Numbered from the stretch's first letter, positions 1-7,842 are shown. The stretch is 64,000 bases of DNA from Methanoregula sp. UBA64 (GCF_002502735.1 NZ_DAQC01000001.1:1061212-1125211), one strand, 5' to 3'. Translations and numbers: made by a program. Notes: generated by a model from the sequence alone, not told the origin.

Positions 1-350
1 GGGGGGGGGGGGAGGGGGGGCCCCGCCCCCTCTTCCCCCACCCCGGCGGGGGGGGGCGGGGGGGCGGGGGGGGGGGGCCGGGGGGGCCCCCCCCCCCCCC
101 ACCCGCCCCAAAACAACCCCCCTCATCAAAAATGATGACCCTGCCACATTTGGCTTTTCCGTCGTGGTTCCATGCGAAATACAGGCCGGGATTTTGGAGA
201 ACACGACCGGTTTTGCGGACAAAAGGGGAAGGGGGTGGCCCCCACCCCCCCCTCCTTCGTTTTTTCTAAGAGGGGGTCACCCTCCCCCCCATGTGCCGGG
301 CCCGGTGGGGGGTACCCCCCTCCCCCATCAGTTCGTACGGGGGGGTCCGG
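1..350 (-). repeat. Composite G/C-rich dispersed repeat, copy A
   Basis: Two G/C-rich units flank a spacer. The inner unit (about 224-350) contains the KpnI palindrome GGGGGGTACCCCCC, a CATGTG core and a GGGTCACCCTC block. The outer unit (1-120) is almost pure G and C runs. The spacer (about 125-223) includes TTCCATGCGAAATACAGG near 168-185. Read on the minus strand, order and sequence match the repeat at 41771-42110. No credible gene lies here: the open frames over it are proline/glycine-rich by-products of the runs. Base accuracy in 1-120 is doubtful because long homopolymers at a window edge are error-prone. Confidence 0.7.
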
Positions 351-466
351 ACCTGAGGGAATTGTGTACACAATAGACCCATCAGAGCAGAACGTAATCA
401 CTGGCCGGCACAGGATTCCCTCCCCATTCCGAATTATTTTTCCCTGTTCCGGACAATTCTCAACCA

Positions 467-1132
467 ATGCCCGCCTTCGACCCCTCGCTCCTCGGGATCT
501 TCGTCTTCGGCCTTATTGCCGGCATCTGCCCGTGCAACAGCGTCCTCTGCCTCGGCCTCATCGGGTACCTCACGAGCGGCGCCACCAAACTCTCCCTCTC
601 CGCCATCCTCCGGCTCGTCCTCGCGTTTACCCTCGGCACCATCCTTGTCCTCCTCCCGCTCGGGCTTGTCGCCGGGTTCCTCGGCCATTACCTCCTCTTC
701 TTAAACAGCACCATTGCCTGGTGTATCGGCGGCGTCCTCCTCATCCTCATGGGCTTCCAGCTCCTCCACCTCTACAAACCGCCCATAAAAAGCATCTTCT
801 CCCGGCTCCGGGCCCCGGTCTCCTACACGGTCACCGGTGCCTTCCTTCTCGGCCTCTCGTTCGGGGCGATCACCATCGGGCGGGGAGCGCCCATGCTCAT
901 CGTTGTCCTCACCTACATCGCCCTCTCCCAGACCGCGGTGCAGGGAGTCTTTACCATCCTTGTCTACGCAGTAGGGATGAGCATCCCGCTCATAGTCATC
1001 AGCTCGGCCGGCGGTGCGGTCGGGAAGAAGATCAAGGAAAAAGCGAACGTCAGCGGCGAGCTTGCCGACCGGGTGATCGGGATCGCCATTATTGCTATCG
1101 GGGTGTACTTCCTGTATTTGGCGTTCGGGTGA
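467..1132 (+). CDS. CcdA/DsbD-like transmembrane protein
   Basis: A 221-residue, almost wholly hydrophobic protein with about six membrane segments, the size and layout of the CcdA/DsbD transmembrane family, which carries reducing equivalents across the membrane for thiol-disulfide exchange or cytochrome c maturation. The first segment holds a Cys-Pro-Cys-Asn-Ser motif (residues 21-25) plus Cys28, where the family usually has its first redox Cys beside Pro. The second conserved Cys expected in a later helix is not visible, so the electron path may differ. The ATG at 467 is the first start in frame and no clear Shine-Dalgarno precedes it. No thioredoxin-like partner lies next to it. The family assignment is good; the substrate is unknown. 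Confidence 0.75.
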   Translation: MPAFDPSLLGIFVFGLIAGICPCNSVLCLGLIGYLTSGATKLSLSAILRLVLAFTLGTILVLLPLGLVAGFLGHYLLFLNSTIAWCIGGVLLILMGFQLLHLYKPPIKSIFSRLRAPVSYTVTGAFLLGLSFGAITIGRGAPMLIVVLTYIALSQTAVQGVFTILVYAVGMSIPLIVISSAGGAVGKKIKEKANVSGELADRVIGIAIIAIGVYFLYLAFG

Positions 1133-1259
1133 AATCAAACAAAAATTTCTCGATAATAAATAGAAAGGGATTTGATGTAGGAATAGGTGATCTGAATTGA
1201 ATAACACCGTTGACCGAATAAAAACCATTTTTATTTTTTAAGGTGATTGAGGGGAGAGA

Positions 1260-1730
1260 ATGAACCGGTATGTAAACATCGGGATAATTACACTAGGCAT
1301 AATTGTAAGTCTGGTTGCAGTTGCTACCTTTACAATGAACCAGCACGGAAACACGAAGATGAATGAGATCTATACATTTCCTGCCCCGGAGGAACGAGTC
1401 ATTGCGTCATTTGGTTTAAATGAGACAAACCCGGATCGAACGGTTTTTTTAGAGAATCCGAATCTCATGGATTCATTTATTATTGCATCCGAAGCGGATA
1501 TCCAGCCCTATCATTATCCCGACGGACCAGTAATCGGATTTGGGAAGGAGGGGAATGGTTCAGTTGCTGTAATGATAGATGAGACATGGGAAGTAAATCA
1601 GTCCGTTGTCAACACGATATACGACCGTCTCTCCTCACGGGGAAAAACATTCAACATAAAGAGTGTCCCATGTAAATTTATCCGAATGAGTTTTTTGAAA
1701 TCGGATATTGCCAAGGATACTATGCCCTGA
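1260..1730 (+). CDS. Hypothetical membrane-anchored protein
   Basis: A 156-residue protein I do not recognise. Residues 5-27 form one hydrophobic segment (signal anchor); the rest is polar and probably outside the membrane. It has a single Cys near the C-terminus and no known motif. The start is supported by an AGGGGAG-like Shine-Dalgarno just upstream, and an AT-rich stretch near 1220-1242 could hold the promoter. Codon use is more AT-rich than in the CcdA-like gene before it, and no operon partner overlaps, so it may be accessory or strain-specific. Confidence 0.6.
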   Translation: MNRYVNIGIITLGIIVSLVAVATFTMNQHGNTKMNEIYTFPAPEERVIASFGLNETNPDRTVFLENPNLMDSFIIASEADIQPYHYPDGPVIGFGKEGNGSVAVMIDETWEVNQSVVNTIYDRLSSRGKTFNIKSVPCKFIRMSFLKSDIAKDTMP

Positions 1731-1787
1731 TTGTCTTCGGATATAGAACCTTAACCATGAATTGCCATTCCGGTAAAGGATTAAACC

Positions 1788-2183
1788 ATGATTGACCAGA
1801 TTGAAAAAATCCTGAAGTATTGCGTGCTCGGGCTTCTCGCCCTCTTTGCACTTGCCACCCTGTTTATCTTTGTGATAAACTGGGAAACATGGTTCTTTGG
1901 GATCAAGCTGGATGGTCTTCCGGCCGGTATCGCCCTTGGTGCAACCTGGCTCACAGCGGCCCTGCTTGCAGCAGCATTCGTCCTCTTCCCCCGGCGGGAT
2001 CGGTTAACCGGGGGACTGGCGGTTATCTATTTTGGATTCCTGTTTGTTAATTCATCAATGAAAATCCAGAGGGGCTCGTACAGTTTCCAAGGGTTCTCGG
2101 CAGTCCTTGCCGCATTTCTCCTCATCTCAATCGCATTCTTCATTATCGCCATAATAAAAGGACATCTGGACAAAACATCCTAA
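1788..2183 (+). CDS. Small four-helix membrane protein, unknown
   Basis: A 131-residue protein with about four hydrophobic stretches (roughly residues 13-32, 45-68, 75-90 and 100-123) separated by short charged loops. The family is not recognised and no catalytic residues are apparent. An AAAGG element lies about ten bases before the ATG. It follows the preceding hypothetical gene by 57 bases on the same strand and could share its transcript. Its codon usage looks native. The 125 bases after it, up to the LX gene on the opposite strand, contain nothing I can name. Confidence 0.6.
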   Translation: MIDQIEKILKYCVLGLLALFALATLFIFVINWETWFFGIKLDGLPAGIALGATWLTAALLAAAFVLFPRRDRLTGGLAVIYFGFLFVNSSMKIQRGSYSFQGFSAVLAAFLLISIAFFIIAIIKGHLDKTS

Positions 2184-2308
2184 AAAATCATCATAATGCA
2201 TCGATGAAATCCTCTCGGGACACAAATCCCGTCAGAATTTGATCAAGGAGAACAGGAATTCCGAAAACTCCCGGTGACCTGCACCGGGCTCCCGGAAAAA
2301 AATGAGAT

Positions 2309-2500
2309 TTACTCTTTAACCGGTGAAACACCGGAGATCTTGATGTAGCGGCGGGCAAGCTTGTGCTTGCTGCCGATAACCGCAAACGTCCGCTCTTCCG
2401 CCTGCTTGGCATTGGGCGCTGCAATAACTTTCGTGTAGGGCATCCAGTCTTCGCCCATCAGGAAGGTACCTTTCACTTCAAACTTCTGCTCTGCTGCCAT
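2309..2500 (-). CDS. rpl18a: 50S ribosomal protein L18Ae/LX
   Basis: A 63-residue basic protein matching archaeal ribosomal protein LX (L18Ae/L20a), a small large-subunit protein. Typical features are an N-terminal beta-strand beginning F-E-V-K-G, the central W-x-P-Y-T-K segment and a C-terminal R-R-Y-I-K-I end. Length is normal. It is the last gene of the minus-strand translation operon, five bases after the IF-6 stop, an arrangement conserved in many archaea. Confidence 0.9.
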   Translation of the reverse strand: MAAEQKFEVKGTFLMGEDWMPYTKVIAAPNAKQAEERTFAVIGSKHKLARRYIKISGVSPVKE

Positions 2501-2505
2501 GATAA

Positions 2506-3168
2506 TTACTCCAGAAATCCAAATACGTCCTCGACCCTGCCGAGTTCAAACCCGCTCGTCGCATTGCCGGCCATGTATCCCGTATCGTTCACGAGAAGGC
2601 CGGTCCCCACAAGGCCGCTGCCCATGTTGATCGTGCCGGTCCCGACCGGGATCTTCGCGATCTCTTCTAACCGTGCAATCTCCTGCGCAGTTGCCCGCGG
2701 GTGAATAATGACACCCTTGTTCGTTGCGACACCGGCCATGCCGACCGTCCGCACCCCGCCGAACGTCAGGGGGATCACCTCGACCCCCAGAAATGCGCCG
2801 ATCTCCTCGGCGATCTTCTCGGGAAGGTCCGGGTGGACCACGGCAAACGTATCGTTTACCATGATCACGTTCCCCGCCGCGTTCATCGTGTCGGAAAGGA
2901 GCATGACCTTACGGTGCTTCTCTAAGACCGCAAGTTCTGCATCGGTTGCAAGCCCCGAGACCACGAGGCCCCGGCTGTTGCCTGCTACAAGCGAGCCCAC
3001 GATCGAGCTGCCCTGGATCGTAGTCACTACGAGTTCTGCGCCGAGACCCTCGCGGACAGCGGCCCGGAACTCCTCCGGCGCATCCGGCGGGATCACCGCA
3101 ATATCGCCTGCTACCCGGGCAAAAACCCCGATATTGGGGTCCCCGGCAAATGTGGTCGTGCGTTCCAT
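2506..3168 (-). CDS. eif6: Translation initiation factor 6 (aIF-6)
   Basis: A 220-residue protein, the usual length of archaeal IF-6, a five-fold pseudosymmetric ring that binds the 50S subunit and blocks joining with the 30S subunit. Recurrent N-x-x-G, G-S-x-V-G and N-x-x-G-x-x-x-N type turns mark the repeated modules. It starts four bases after the L31e stop and ends five bases before LX, so translation is probably coupled. Assignment is firm from sequence and neighbourhood. Confidence 0.95.
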   Translation of the reverse strand: MERTTTFAGDPNIGVFARVAGDIAVIPPDAPEEFRAAVREGLGAELVVTTIQGSSIVGSLVAGNSRGLVVSGLATDAELAVLEKHRKVMLLSDTMNAAGNVIMVNDTFAVVHPDLPEKIAEEIGAFLGVEVIPLTFGGVRTVGMAGVATNKGVIIHPRATAQEIARLEEIAKIPVGTGTINMGSGLVGTGLLVNDTGYMAGNATSGFELGRVEDVFGFLE

Positions 3169-3172
3169 ATGC

Positions 3173-3439
3173 TTACGATTCCGGGGCCAGTTCTGCCTGA
3201 ACCTGCCCGTCCTCCATCTTCATGGCGCGGACCCGGATCTTGGACGGCGGCTTTGAGCTGCCCCGGCTCCACACCTTCTCGTTAATGGACTTGTCAAGCT
3301 TGACTTCCTCGGTCTTCATGTGCTTGGCAAGGTACCGGCGGATATCCTTGATAGCGCCGTTCGCCCGCTTCCACCGGGGCATTCGCCTCGCATCCCGGAG
3401 CGGGATAATATAGATGTGTTCCTGCATCTGGTCTGCCAT
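3173..3439 (-). CDS. rpl31e: 50S ribosomal protein L31e
   Basis: An 88-residue basic protein of the L31e family, which sits near the polypeptide exit tunnel. Visible family features are the Y-I-I-P-L-R-D-A entry, the W-K-R-A-N-G-A-I segment and the K-x-D-K-S-I-N-E-K-V-W block. It lies four bases after the L39e stop and four before IF-6. Length is typical. Confidence 0.95.
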   Translation of the reverse strand: MADQMQEHIYIIPLRDARRMPRWKRANGAIKDIRRYLAKHMKTEEVKLDKSINEKVWSRGSSKPPSKIRVRAMKMEDGQVQAELAPES

Positions 3440-3443
3440 GATC

Positions 3444-3596
3444 TTACACCTTCAACTGGCTTCTGCGCCAGTTGCGTCTCTTCGGGTGGGACACAACCGC
3501 TCTTTTCGTCCTGATCATAACCCACTGGGGCACACGCCGGTTCTGGTCGCATGCCTTGGCGAGCCGGATCTTCCTGCCTTTGCTGAGCCTGCTCAT
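3444..3596 (-). CDS. rpl39e: 50S ribosomal protein L39e
   Basis: A 50-residue, very basic protein, MSRLSKGRKIRLAKA..., ending in R-R-N-W-R-R-S-Q-L-K-V: the standard L39e. It is easy to miss because a much longer open frame continues upstream; the ATG whose complement is at 3594-3596 gives the exact family length, and upstream codons in that frame show no homology. It lies between the PP-loop ATPase (13 bases upstream) and L31e. Confidence 0.95.
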   Translation of the reverse strand: MSRLSKGRKIRLAKACDQNRRVPQWVMIRTKRAVVSHPKRRNWRRSQLKV

Positions 3597-3609
3597 AGTA
3601 AATTCACCG

Positions 3610-4203
3610 TTACTTTGTCTTTTTTCCCACCACAAGGGACTGCTCGTGGTGCGGAGGGAAGAGGGCGGCGGGATCTGCGCCGCGGGCACATATCGCCGCC
3701 CTGATCTCGGATTCGTAATCGCCGTTTGGGATCGTCCCGGTCTCCCCGTACTCGACGAGGAAGTACCGGTCTGCCAGCCGGTCGATCTCGGATCGCATGT
3801 ATCCAAGGAGCGGGCGCACATAACTGCTCCCGGTCCTGCCGCAGATGCTCTGCACCTGCGACCGTGCGAGCATCGGGACCCGGTCATCGAACCGTGTCCC
3901 GTCGCCCACAACGGTATACTCTCCGGCAAGGGTCTCGATGGCAGTCTGGTGGATGCGGTTGATGGCATCGTTCGGATACCCGTCCGCAATCACCATTTCT
4001 GCCATCTCATCAGCCATTCCCGGGGGAAATACCCGTTTTATCAACGGGAACCCCAGCACCTGCGCGGCATGTTCTATTGAAGGGATTAGGCGGGTGCGGT
4101 CGAACACAAACGTGTTGAGTTCAACCTCGTAATACGTACCCAGCATTACTGCTGCAAGGGAACTATCCTTCCCGCCGCTGTAAAGCACTCCTGCTTTCAT
4201 CAC
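3610..4203 (-). CDS. PP-loop (N-type ATP pyrophosphatase) family protein
   Basis: A 197-residue protein with the N-type ATP-pyrophosphatase loop S-G-G-K-D-S at residues 9-14, followed by D-S-S-type continuation. Such enzymes adenylate a carbonyl or tRNA base before attack by a nitrogen or sulfur nucleophile; asparagine synthetase, GMP synthetase and diphthine-ammonia ligase share the fold. The archaeal members next to L39e/L31e/IF-6 have no substrate known to me. A conserved G-D-G-T-R-F-D-D-R-V-P segment follows at about residues 100-110. The start overlaps the PDCD5 stop by four bases. It may act in translation or tRNA modification, by context only. Confidence 0.8.
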   Translation of the reverse strand: MMKAGVLYSGGKDSSLAAVMLGTYYEVELNTFVFDRTRLIPSIEHAAQVLGFPLIKRVFPPGMADEMAEMVIADGYPNDAINRIHQTAIETLAGEYTVVGDGTRFDDRVPMLARSQVQSICGRTGSSYVRPLLGYMRSEIDRLADRYFLVEYGETGTIPNGDYESEIRAAICARGADPAALFPPHHEQSLVVGKKTK

Positions 4204-4538
4204 TTTCTGGTGATCGAGTAATCCCTTTTTGCCGGCGCAAGCTGCCGGAGCAGGTCTTTTAGCTGTGCATCGGTGATCTTCTGCTTGAGACGCCCGCTCT
4301 GGGCGAGCATGACAAGCTGTTGTTCCACGGCGCCGGCAAACTCAGGTTTTGTGAGTTTGATGGTGTTTAAGCGTTCCCGGGCATCGGGCTCGAGAACCTG
4401 CATAAGCACCATCTGCACCTGCTGCTTGAGACGCTGCTGCTGTTCGAGTTCATCCTGCATGGCTGCCTGCTGGCCGGCCTGCTGCTGGAGTTGTGCCATC
4501 CTTCGTTTCCGGATTTCACTGAGCTCGTCGTCTCCCAT
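4200..4538 (-). CDS. PDCD5-family DNA-binding protein
   Basis: A 112-residue, glutamine- and charge-rich helical protein of the PDCD5/MTH1615 family, a three-helix-bundle nucleic-acid-binding protein found in archaea and eukaryotes. An N-terminal helix rich in Q, A and E precedes the conserved block with L-x-T-I-K-L-T-K-P and E-Q-Q-L-V-M-L-A near residues 60-80 and a D-x-x-L-K-D-L-L-R-Q-L end. It sits 15 bases after S19e in the translation operon, the usual archaeal location. Its biochemical role is not settled. Confidence 0.9.
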   Translation of the reverse strand: MGDDELSEIRKRRMAQLQQQAGQQAAMQDELEQQQRLKQQVQMVLMQVLEPDARERLNTIKLTKPEFAGAVEQQLVMLAQSGRLKQKITDAQLKDLLRQLAPAKRDYSITRK

Positions 4539-4553
4539 GGAATGTCACCTGGA

Positions 4554-5162
4554 TTAGCTTTCAGGCTTCTTGCCTTCAGCTTTCTTGCCTTCGCCCTTCT
4601 TTGCTGCAGGCTTCTTCTCGCCCTTTGCATCGTCGGACTTGGCTGCCTTGTCGCCGCCCTTTTGGGCCTTGCCGCCTTTCTTGCCGGCTTCGGCCTTCTT
4701 GGGCTCTTCGGCAACCGGCTTTACCCTCTTCGGGACCGGTGCCGGCGGGTGGACGAGCACTTCTTTTGCCGTGTTGTCCAGGTACGCCATGCCGGCAGGG
4801 GAAACCCTGCGGCCGGTCTTGTCGTGGATAATTAAGCCCGCGGCTTCAAGCTGCTGGAGAGCTTTACGAAGAATCGATCCGCTGCCCTTCCGGAAAGCAT
4901 TCGGTTTAGAGCCGCGGTTCTTGCTCCCGCCATAGAAACTCCGCATCCGTTCGACACCCAGGGGGCCGTCGACGTAGACGCGTCTCAGCACTGCTGCTGC
5001 CCGAATAAACCACCAGTCGGGGTCCTCGGGCGGCATCTCCTTATGTACCCCGGTCTTCGCGAAGGCAGCCCATGCCGGCGGCTTGATCTCCTGCCGGTTC
5101 TTGAGCTCCTCGGCAACCTTCCTGATCAGGTGGTCGGCCGGGACATCATATACGGTCGTCAT
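4554..5162 (-). CDS. rps19e: 30S ribosomal protein S19e with long Lys/Ala tail
   Basis: Residues 1-about 150 are a normal archaeal S19e, with V-Y-D-V-P-A-D near the start, the P-x-D-P-D-W-W-F-I-R-A-A block, G-G-x-K-N-R-G and the G-S-I-L-R-K-A-L-Q-Q-L-E-A-A-G helix. About 50 further residues form a low-complexity tail of Lys, Ala, Glu and Gly, absent from most S19e proteins, which are about 150 residues long. It is the first gene of the operon. The promoter at 5220-5236 gives a leader of about 35-40 bases. Confidence 0.93.
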   Translation of the reverse strand: MTTVYDVPADHLIRKVAEELKNRQEIKPPAWAAFAKTGVHKEMPPEDPDWWFIRAAAVLRRVYVDGPLGVERMRSFYGGSKNRGSKPNAFRKGSGSILRKALQQLEAAGLIIHDKTGRRVSPAGMAYLDNTAKEVLVHPPAPVPKRVKPVAEEPKKAEAGKKGGKAQKGGDKAAKSDDAKGEKKPAAKKGEGKKAEGKKPES

Positions 5163-5219
5163 GACTAGTCCTCACTGTTCTTTAAAATAAATAACAGTCT
5201 TAACTTATTGGGTAGCGAG

Positions 5220-5236
5220 GTTCTTATATATTTCGA
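5220..5236 (-). promoter_or_regulatory. TATA-box promoter of the S19e-LX translation operon
   Basis: On the minus strand the sequence reads CGAAATATATAAGAA, a near-ideal archaeal BRE/TATA element. Transcription would begin about 25 bases downstream, near 5198-5202, before the S19e ATG at 5162. Confidence 0.75.
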
Positions 5237-5275
5237 GGTCACGGAAGCCCCGGTGACGCCGGGAAAATAAAACAG

Positions 5276-5527
5276 TTACTTTTTTGGTTTTTTGCCGCGT
5301 TCGGCAAGCACCATCGTCTTTCCCCGGACACTTACGAGTTCTGCCTTTGCGGCTGCGGCAACCGCTGCCGGGTCGACCTCGGTGTTCTGGAGCCATTTGA
5401 CCTTGATGGTCTTGCGCTTCTTGAGCTGGGCAGCGATCTCCTCGACCGTTGCTTCGGTGCAGCCCTGCTTTCCGATCCAGACCGTGGGCTTGAGGTCCTG
5501 CATTCCGGGATCATTCGGTGTTGTCAT
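5276..5527 (-). CDS. YhbY/CRM-domain RNA-binding protein
   Basis: An 83-residue YhbY (CRM domain) protein, a small KH-like RNA-binding fold associated with ribosome assembly in bacteria and archaea. The conserved V-W-I-G-K-Q-G loop (equivalent of GxxG) is at residues 16-22, followed by the helix T-E-A-T-V-E-E-I and the strand K-T-I-K-V-K-W. The ATG at 5527 gives a full-length domain; the longer open frame upstream runs antiphase through the RNase P gene. It overlaps the RNase P protein 4 gene by 17 bases, so the two are translated together. Confidence 0.85.
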   Translation of the reverse strand: MTTPNDPGMQDLKPTVWIGKQGCTEATVEEIAAQLKKRKTIKVKWLQNTEVDPAAVAAAAKAELVSVRGKTMVLAERGKKPKK

Positions 5528-5837
5528 GATGGTTCTCCACCCGGTACCGGGTTGTCTTTTTGCAGGACAGGCAGGTGACCGCCACATGGCCCGGGTGAAT
5601 CCGGACCCGCATGTTTGCCCCGGGCACCAGGTACCGGTAGCAGTGGTGGCAGTACCGGCGCCGGAACCCGGCATCGATCCGGACCCGCTCGCGCATGGCG
5701 ATCTTCCTTGCAATCTCCACGTACCGGTCGCTGTATTCGGGGTGCTCGGGAAAGATCCGTTCTGCCTCGGCAAAGAGCACCGCGATGCGTTCGCGGGCCA
5801 GCGGTTTTGCCGGGGGGATGCGGCGTCGGTCTTTCAT
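5511..5837 (-). CDS. rnp4: Ribonuclease P protein component 4 (Rpp21)
   Basis: A 108-residue archaeal RNase P subunit of the Rpr2/Rpp21/Snm1 family, which binds RNase P RNA with Rpp29 and matures tRNA 5' ends. Zinc ligands are the Cys-His-His-Cys cluster at about residues 63-66 and the Cys-Leu-Ser-Cys cluster at about 91-94. The N-terminal helix A-R-E-R-I-A-V-L-F and the R-Y-V-E-I-A-R-K-I-A-M segment are typical. It is the first gene of a two-gene operon with YhbY; RNase P RNA itself was not seen in the window. Confidence 0.92.
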   Translation of the reverse strand: MKDRRRIPPAKPLARERIAVLFAEAERIFPEHPEYSDRYVEIARKIAMRERVRIDAGFRRRYCHHCYRYLVPGANMRVRIHPGHVAVTCLSCKKTTRYRVENHHDNTE

Positions 5838-5888
5838 GGTTGTTGTGCCTGCCCCTTTCTCTAGGATGTCATACTATTGACGCCCGCA

Positions 5889-5901
5889 ACTATTAAAAGA
5901 A
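5889..5901 (-). promoter_or_regulatory. Probable promoter of rnp4-yhbY
   Basis: The minus strand reads TTCTTTTAATAG, a TATA-like box about 55 bases before the rnp4 ATG. It lies between the divergently placed ends of rnp4 and purN and has no competing candidate nearby. Confidence 0.5.
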
Positions 5902-5939
5902 CGGGACTATCCGGTAACGGGACCGTGCCTGCCGGGCCC

Positions 5940-6548
5940 TTACATCCGGACTTTGACGCTGCGGCCTTCGATCGTGAGCCGGTCTTCGCAGAAGAGCCGG
6001 ACTGCTTCGGGGAGCGCGATGTGCTCCTGGATGAGGATGCGGTTTGCGAGCGTGTCCTCGTCGTCGTCGTCCAGTACCCGGACGCAGCGCTGGAGGATGA
6101 TCGGGCCGCCGTCGAGGCTCTCGTCCACGAAGTGCACGGTGCAGCCTGCCAGTTTTACCCCGTGTTCGAGCGCCTGCCGCTGCGCATGGAGGCCGGTGAA
6201 GCTGGGAAGGAGCGCCGGGTGGATGTTGATCATCTTCCCGGCATATTCCCGGACAATGGCCGACCCGAGGATGCGCATGTACCCGGCGAGCACGACGAGA
6301 TCGGGGTTCTGCTCTTTGAGCGCCGCAAGGAGCGCCTGCTCGTAGAGCTCCCGGGTCGCATATGCACCGTAATCGACGATGACGACCGGGATCTTCGCGG
6401 CATTCGCCCGCTCGATCGCATAGGCCTTGGGGTTGTCCGTGACGAGCGCCACGCAGTCGGCGGGGATTGCCCCCCGCTGGAGCGCCCCGATGATGGCCTG
6501 GAAGTTCGACCCCCGTCCCGATACGACAACAACGATCCGCTTTGTCAT
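5940..6548 (-). CDS. purN: Phosphoribosylglycinamide formyltransferase
   Basis: A 202-residue GART (PurN), which transfers a formyl group from 10-formyltetrahydrofolate to GAR in purine synthesis. The phosphate-binding loop S-G-R-G-S-N is at residues 10-15. The catalytic region shows N-I-H-P-A-L-L-P-S-F (Asn and His of the active site) followed by G-C-T-V-H-F-V-D-E and the Asp that completes the catalytic set. Length is normal for the family. It starts eight bases after the CNNM gene stop on the same strand, so the two may be co-transcribed although functionally unrelated. Confidence 0.95.
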   Translation of the reverse strand: MTKRIVVVVSGRGSNFQAIIGALQRGAIPADCVALVTDNPKAYAIERANAAKIPVVIVDYGAYATRELYEQALLAALKEQNPDLVVLAGYMRILGSAIVREYAGKMINIHPALLPSFTGLHAQRQALEHGVKLAGCTVHFVDESLDGGPIILQRCVRVLDDDDEDTLANRILIQEHIALPEAVRLFCEDRLTIEGRSVKVRM

Positions 6549-6555
6549 GGTACCT

Positions 6556-7842
6556 TCACCGTTCCGCAGTATGCTCGTCCTTATCCGCCGATTCCGGGCG
6601 TACCACGCACTTGATCTTCACGATCCGCCGGCCATGCATCTGCATGACCACAAGGGTGATCCTGCCGGCCTCGATCACTACCTTCTCGCCCGGGTGCTGG
6701 GGGATATGCCCGAGCCGGTCGATCAAAAGGCCGCCGACCGTCTCGTACGCCTCGCTCGTGGGGAGGCCGATGTGCAGGTCCTCGTTGATATCGTCCACCC
6801 ACATCTGGGCGTCGAGCACATAGACCCCTTCGGAGATCGTCTGGACGTCCGGCTCTTCCTTGTCGTACTCGTCCATGATGTCCCCGACGAGTTCTTCGAG
6901 GATATCTTCCACCGTTACGATCCCGACAAAGCTGCTGTACTCGTCGATCACGATCGCGATCTGCACCCGGTGGACCTGGAGCTCTTTTAGGAGATCGTCG
7001 ATCTTCTTGGTCTCGGGGACAAAGGTCGGGTCGTACATGATCTCCGTAATCGCGAGATCCTTCCTCTTCGAGGCCATGGCGGAGAAGACGTCCTTGACGT
7101 TCAAGACCCCGGTGATGTTATCGAGCTGCTCGTGGTATACCGGGATGCGGGAGAAGCCGGTCTCGCTGAAGATCCGGATCGCCTCGCTCGCCGTGGTCGT
7201 GTCTTCCATGGCGATCACATCGACACGGGGCGTCATGATCTCGCGGGCGGTAGTGTCCCCGAATTCGAGCACCGAGTAGAGCATCTCCTTTTCGTCCTGC
7301 TCGATCGTGCCCTCCTCTTTCCCCACATCGATCCATTCCTTGATCTCCTCTTCGGTGACCGCGGGTTCGGAGGTATCCTTTCCCATGCCGCGGGACGGGT
7401 ACACCTTCTGGATGGCCCAGATGACCGGCGAAAGGACGCGGGACAGGGCAAGGATTACCGGCGCTACTGCCCGGGGGAAGGTATCCGAGGCACGGGACGC
7501 ATAGATCTTGGGGCCGATCTCGCCGAACATTAAAAGGACGACCGTGACCACCCCGGTCGCAATCCCGACACCGATGTTCCCGAAGATGCTGATCGCAACT
7601 GCGGTTGCAATCGCAGCTGCGGCGATGTTGACGATTGTGTTCCCGATTAAGATGGTGATCAGGAAGTGATCCGGGTTCTCCTTGAGCTTTGCGAGCGCTG
7701 CCGCTCCGGGTTTGTTGTCGTTTACGAGTGTCCTGACCTTTGCTTTGGTAATCGAGATCAGGGCGACTTCCGAGCTTGAAAAAAATGCAGAAAGCACGAC
7801 GCAGATGACAAAGAGCACGAGATAAAAAAAGTCCTCAATCAT
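6556..7842 (-). CDS. CNNM/CorC-type DUF21-CBS membrane protein
   Basis: A 428-residue protein with the CNNM/hemolysin-C layout. Residues 1-about 165 are a DUF21 membrane domain with about three to four helices, beginning with the S-A-F-F-S-S-S-E motif. Residues about 190-320 hold a CBS pair (T-P-R-V-D-V is the signature of the first CBS) that binds adenine nucleotides. The C-terminal about 85 residues are the CorC/HlyC transporter-associated domain. Members export or regulate Mg2+ or other divalent cations; the ion here is not known. The old name hemolysin is misleading. Confidence 0.9.
   Translation of the reverse strand: MIEDFFYLVLFVICVVLSAFFSSSEVALISITKAKVRTLVNDNKPGAAALAKLKENPDHFLITILIGNTIVNIAAAAIATAVAISIFGNIGVGIATGVVTVVLLMFGEIGPKIYASRASDTFPRAVAPVILALSRVLSPVIWAIQKVYPSRGMGKDTSEPAVTEEEIKEWIDVGKEEGTIEQDEKEMLYSVLEFGDTTAREIMTPRVDVIAMEDTTTASEAIRIFSETGFSRIPVYHEQLDNITGVLNVKDVFSAMASKRKDLAITEIMYDPTFVPETKKIDDLLKELQVHRVQIAIVIDEYSSFVGIVTVEDILEELVGDIMDEYDKEEPDVQTISEGVYVLDAQMWVDDINEDLHIGLPTSEAYETVGGLLIDRLGHIPQHPGEKVVIEAGRITLVVMQMHGRRIVKIKCVVRPESADKDEHTAER

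Noticed and set aside
126..467. Open frames through the G/C-rich repeat at the left edge
   Set aside because: They are Pro/Gly/Arg-rich products of the runs, overlap each other on both strands and have no start signals.
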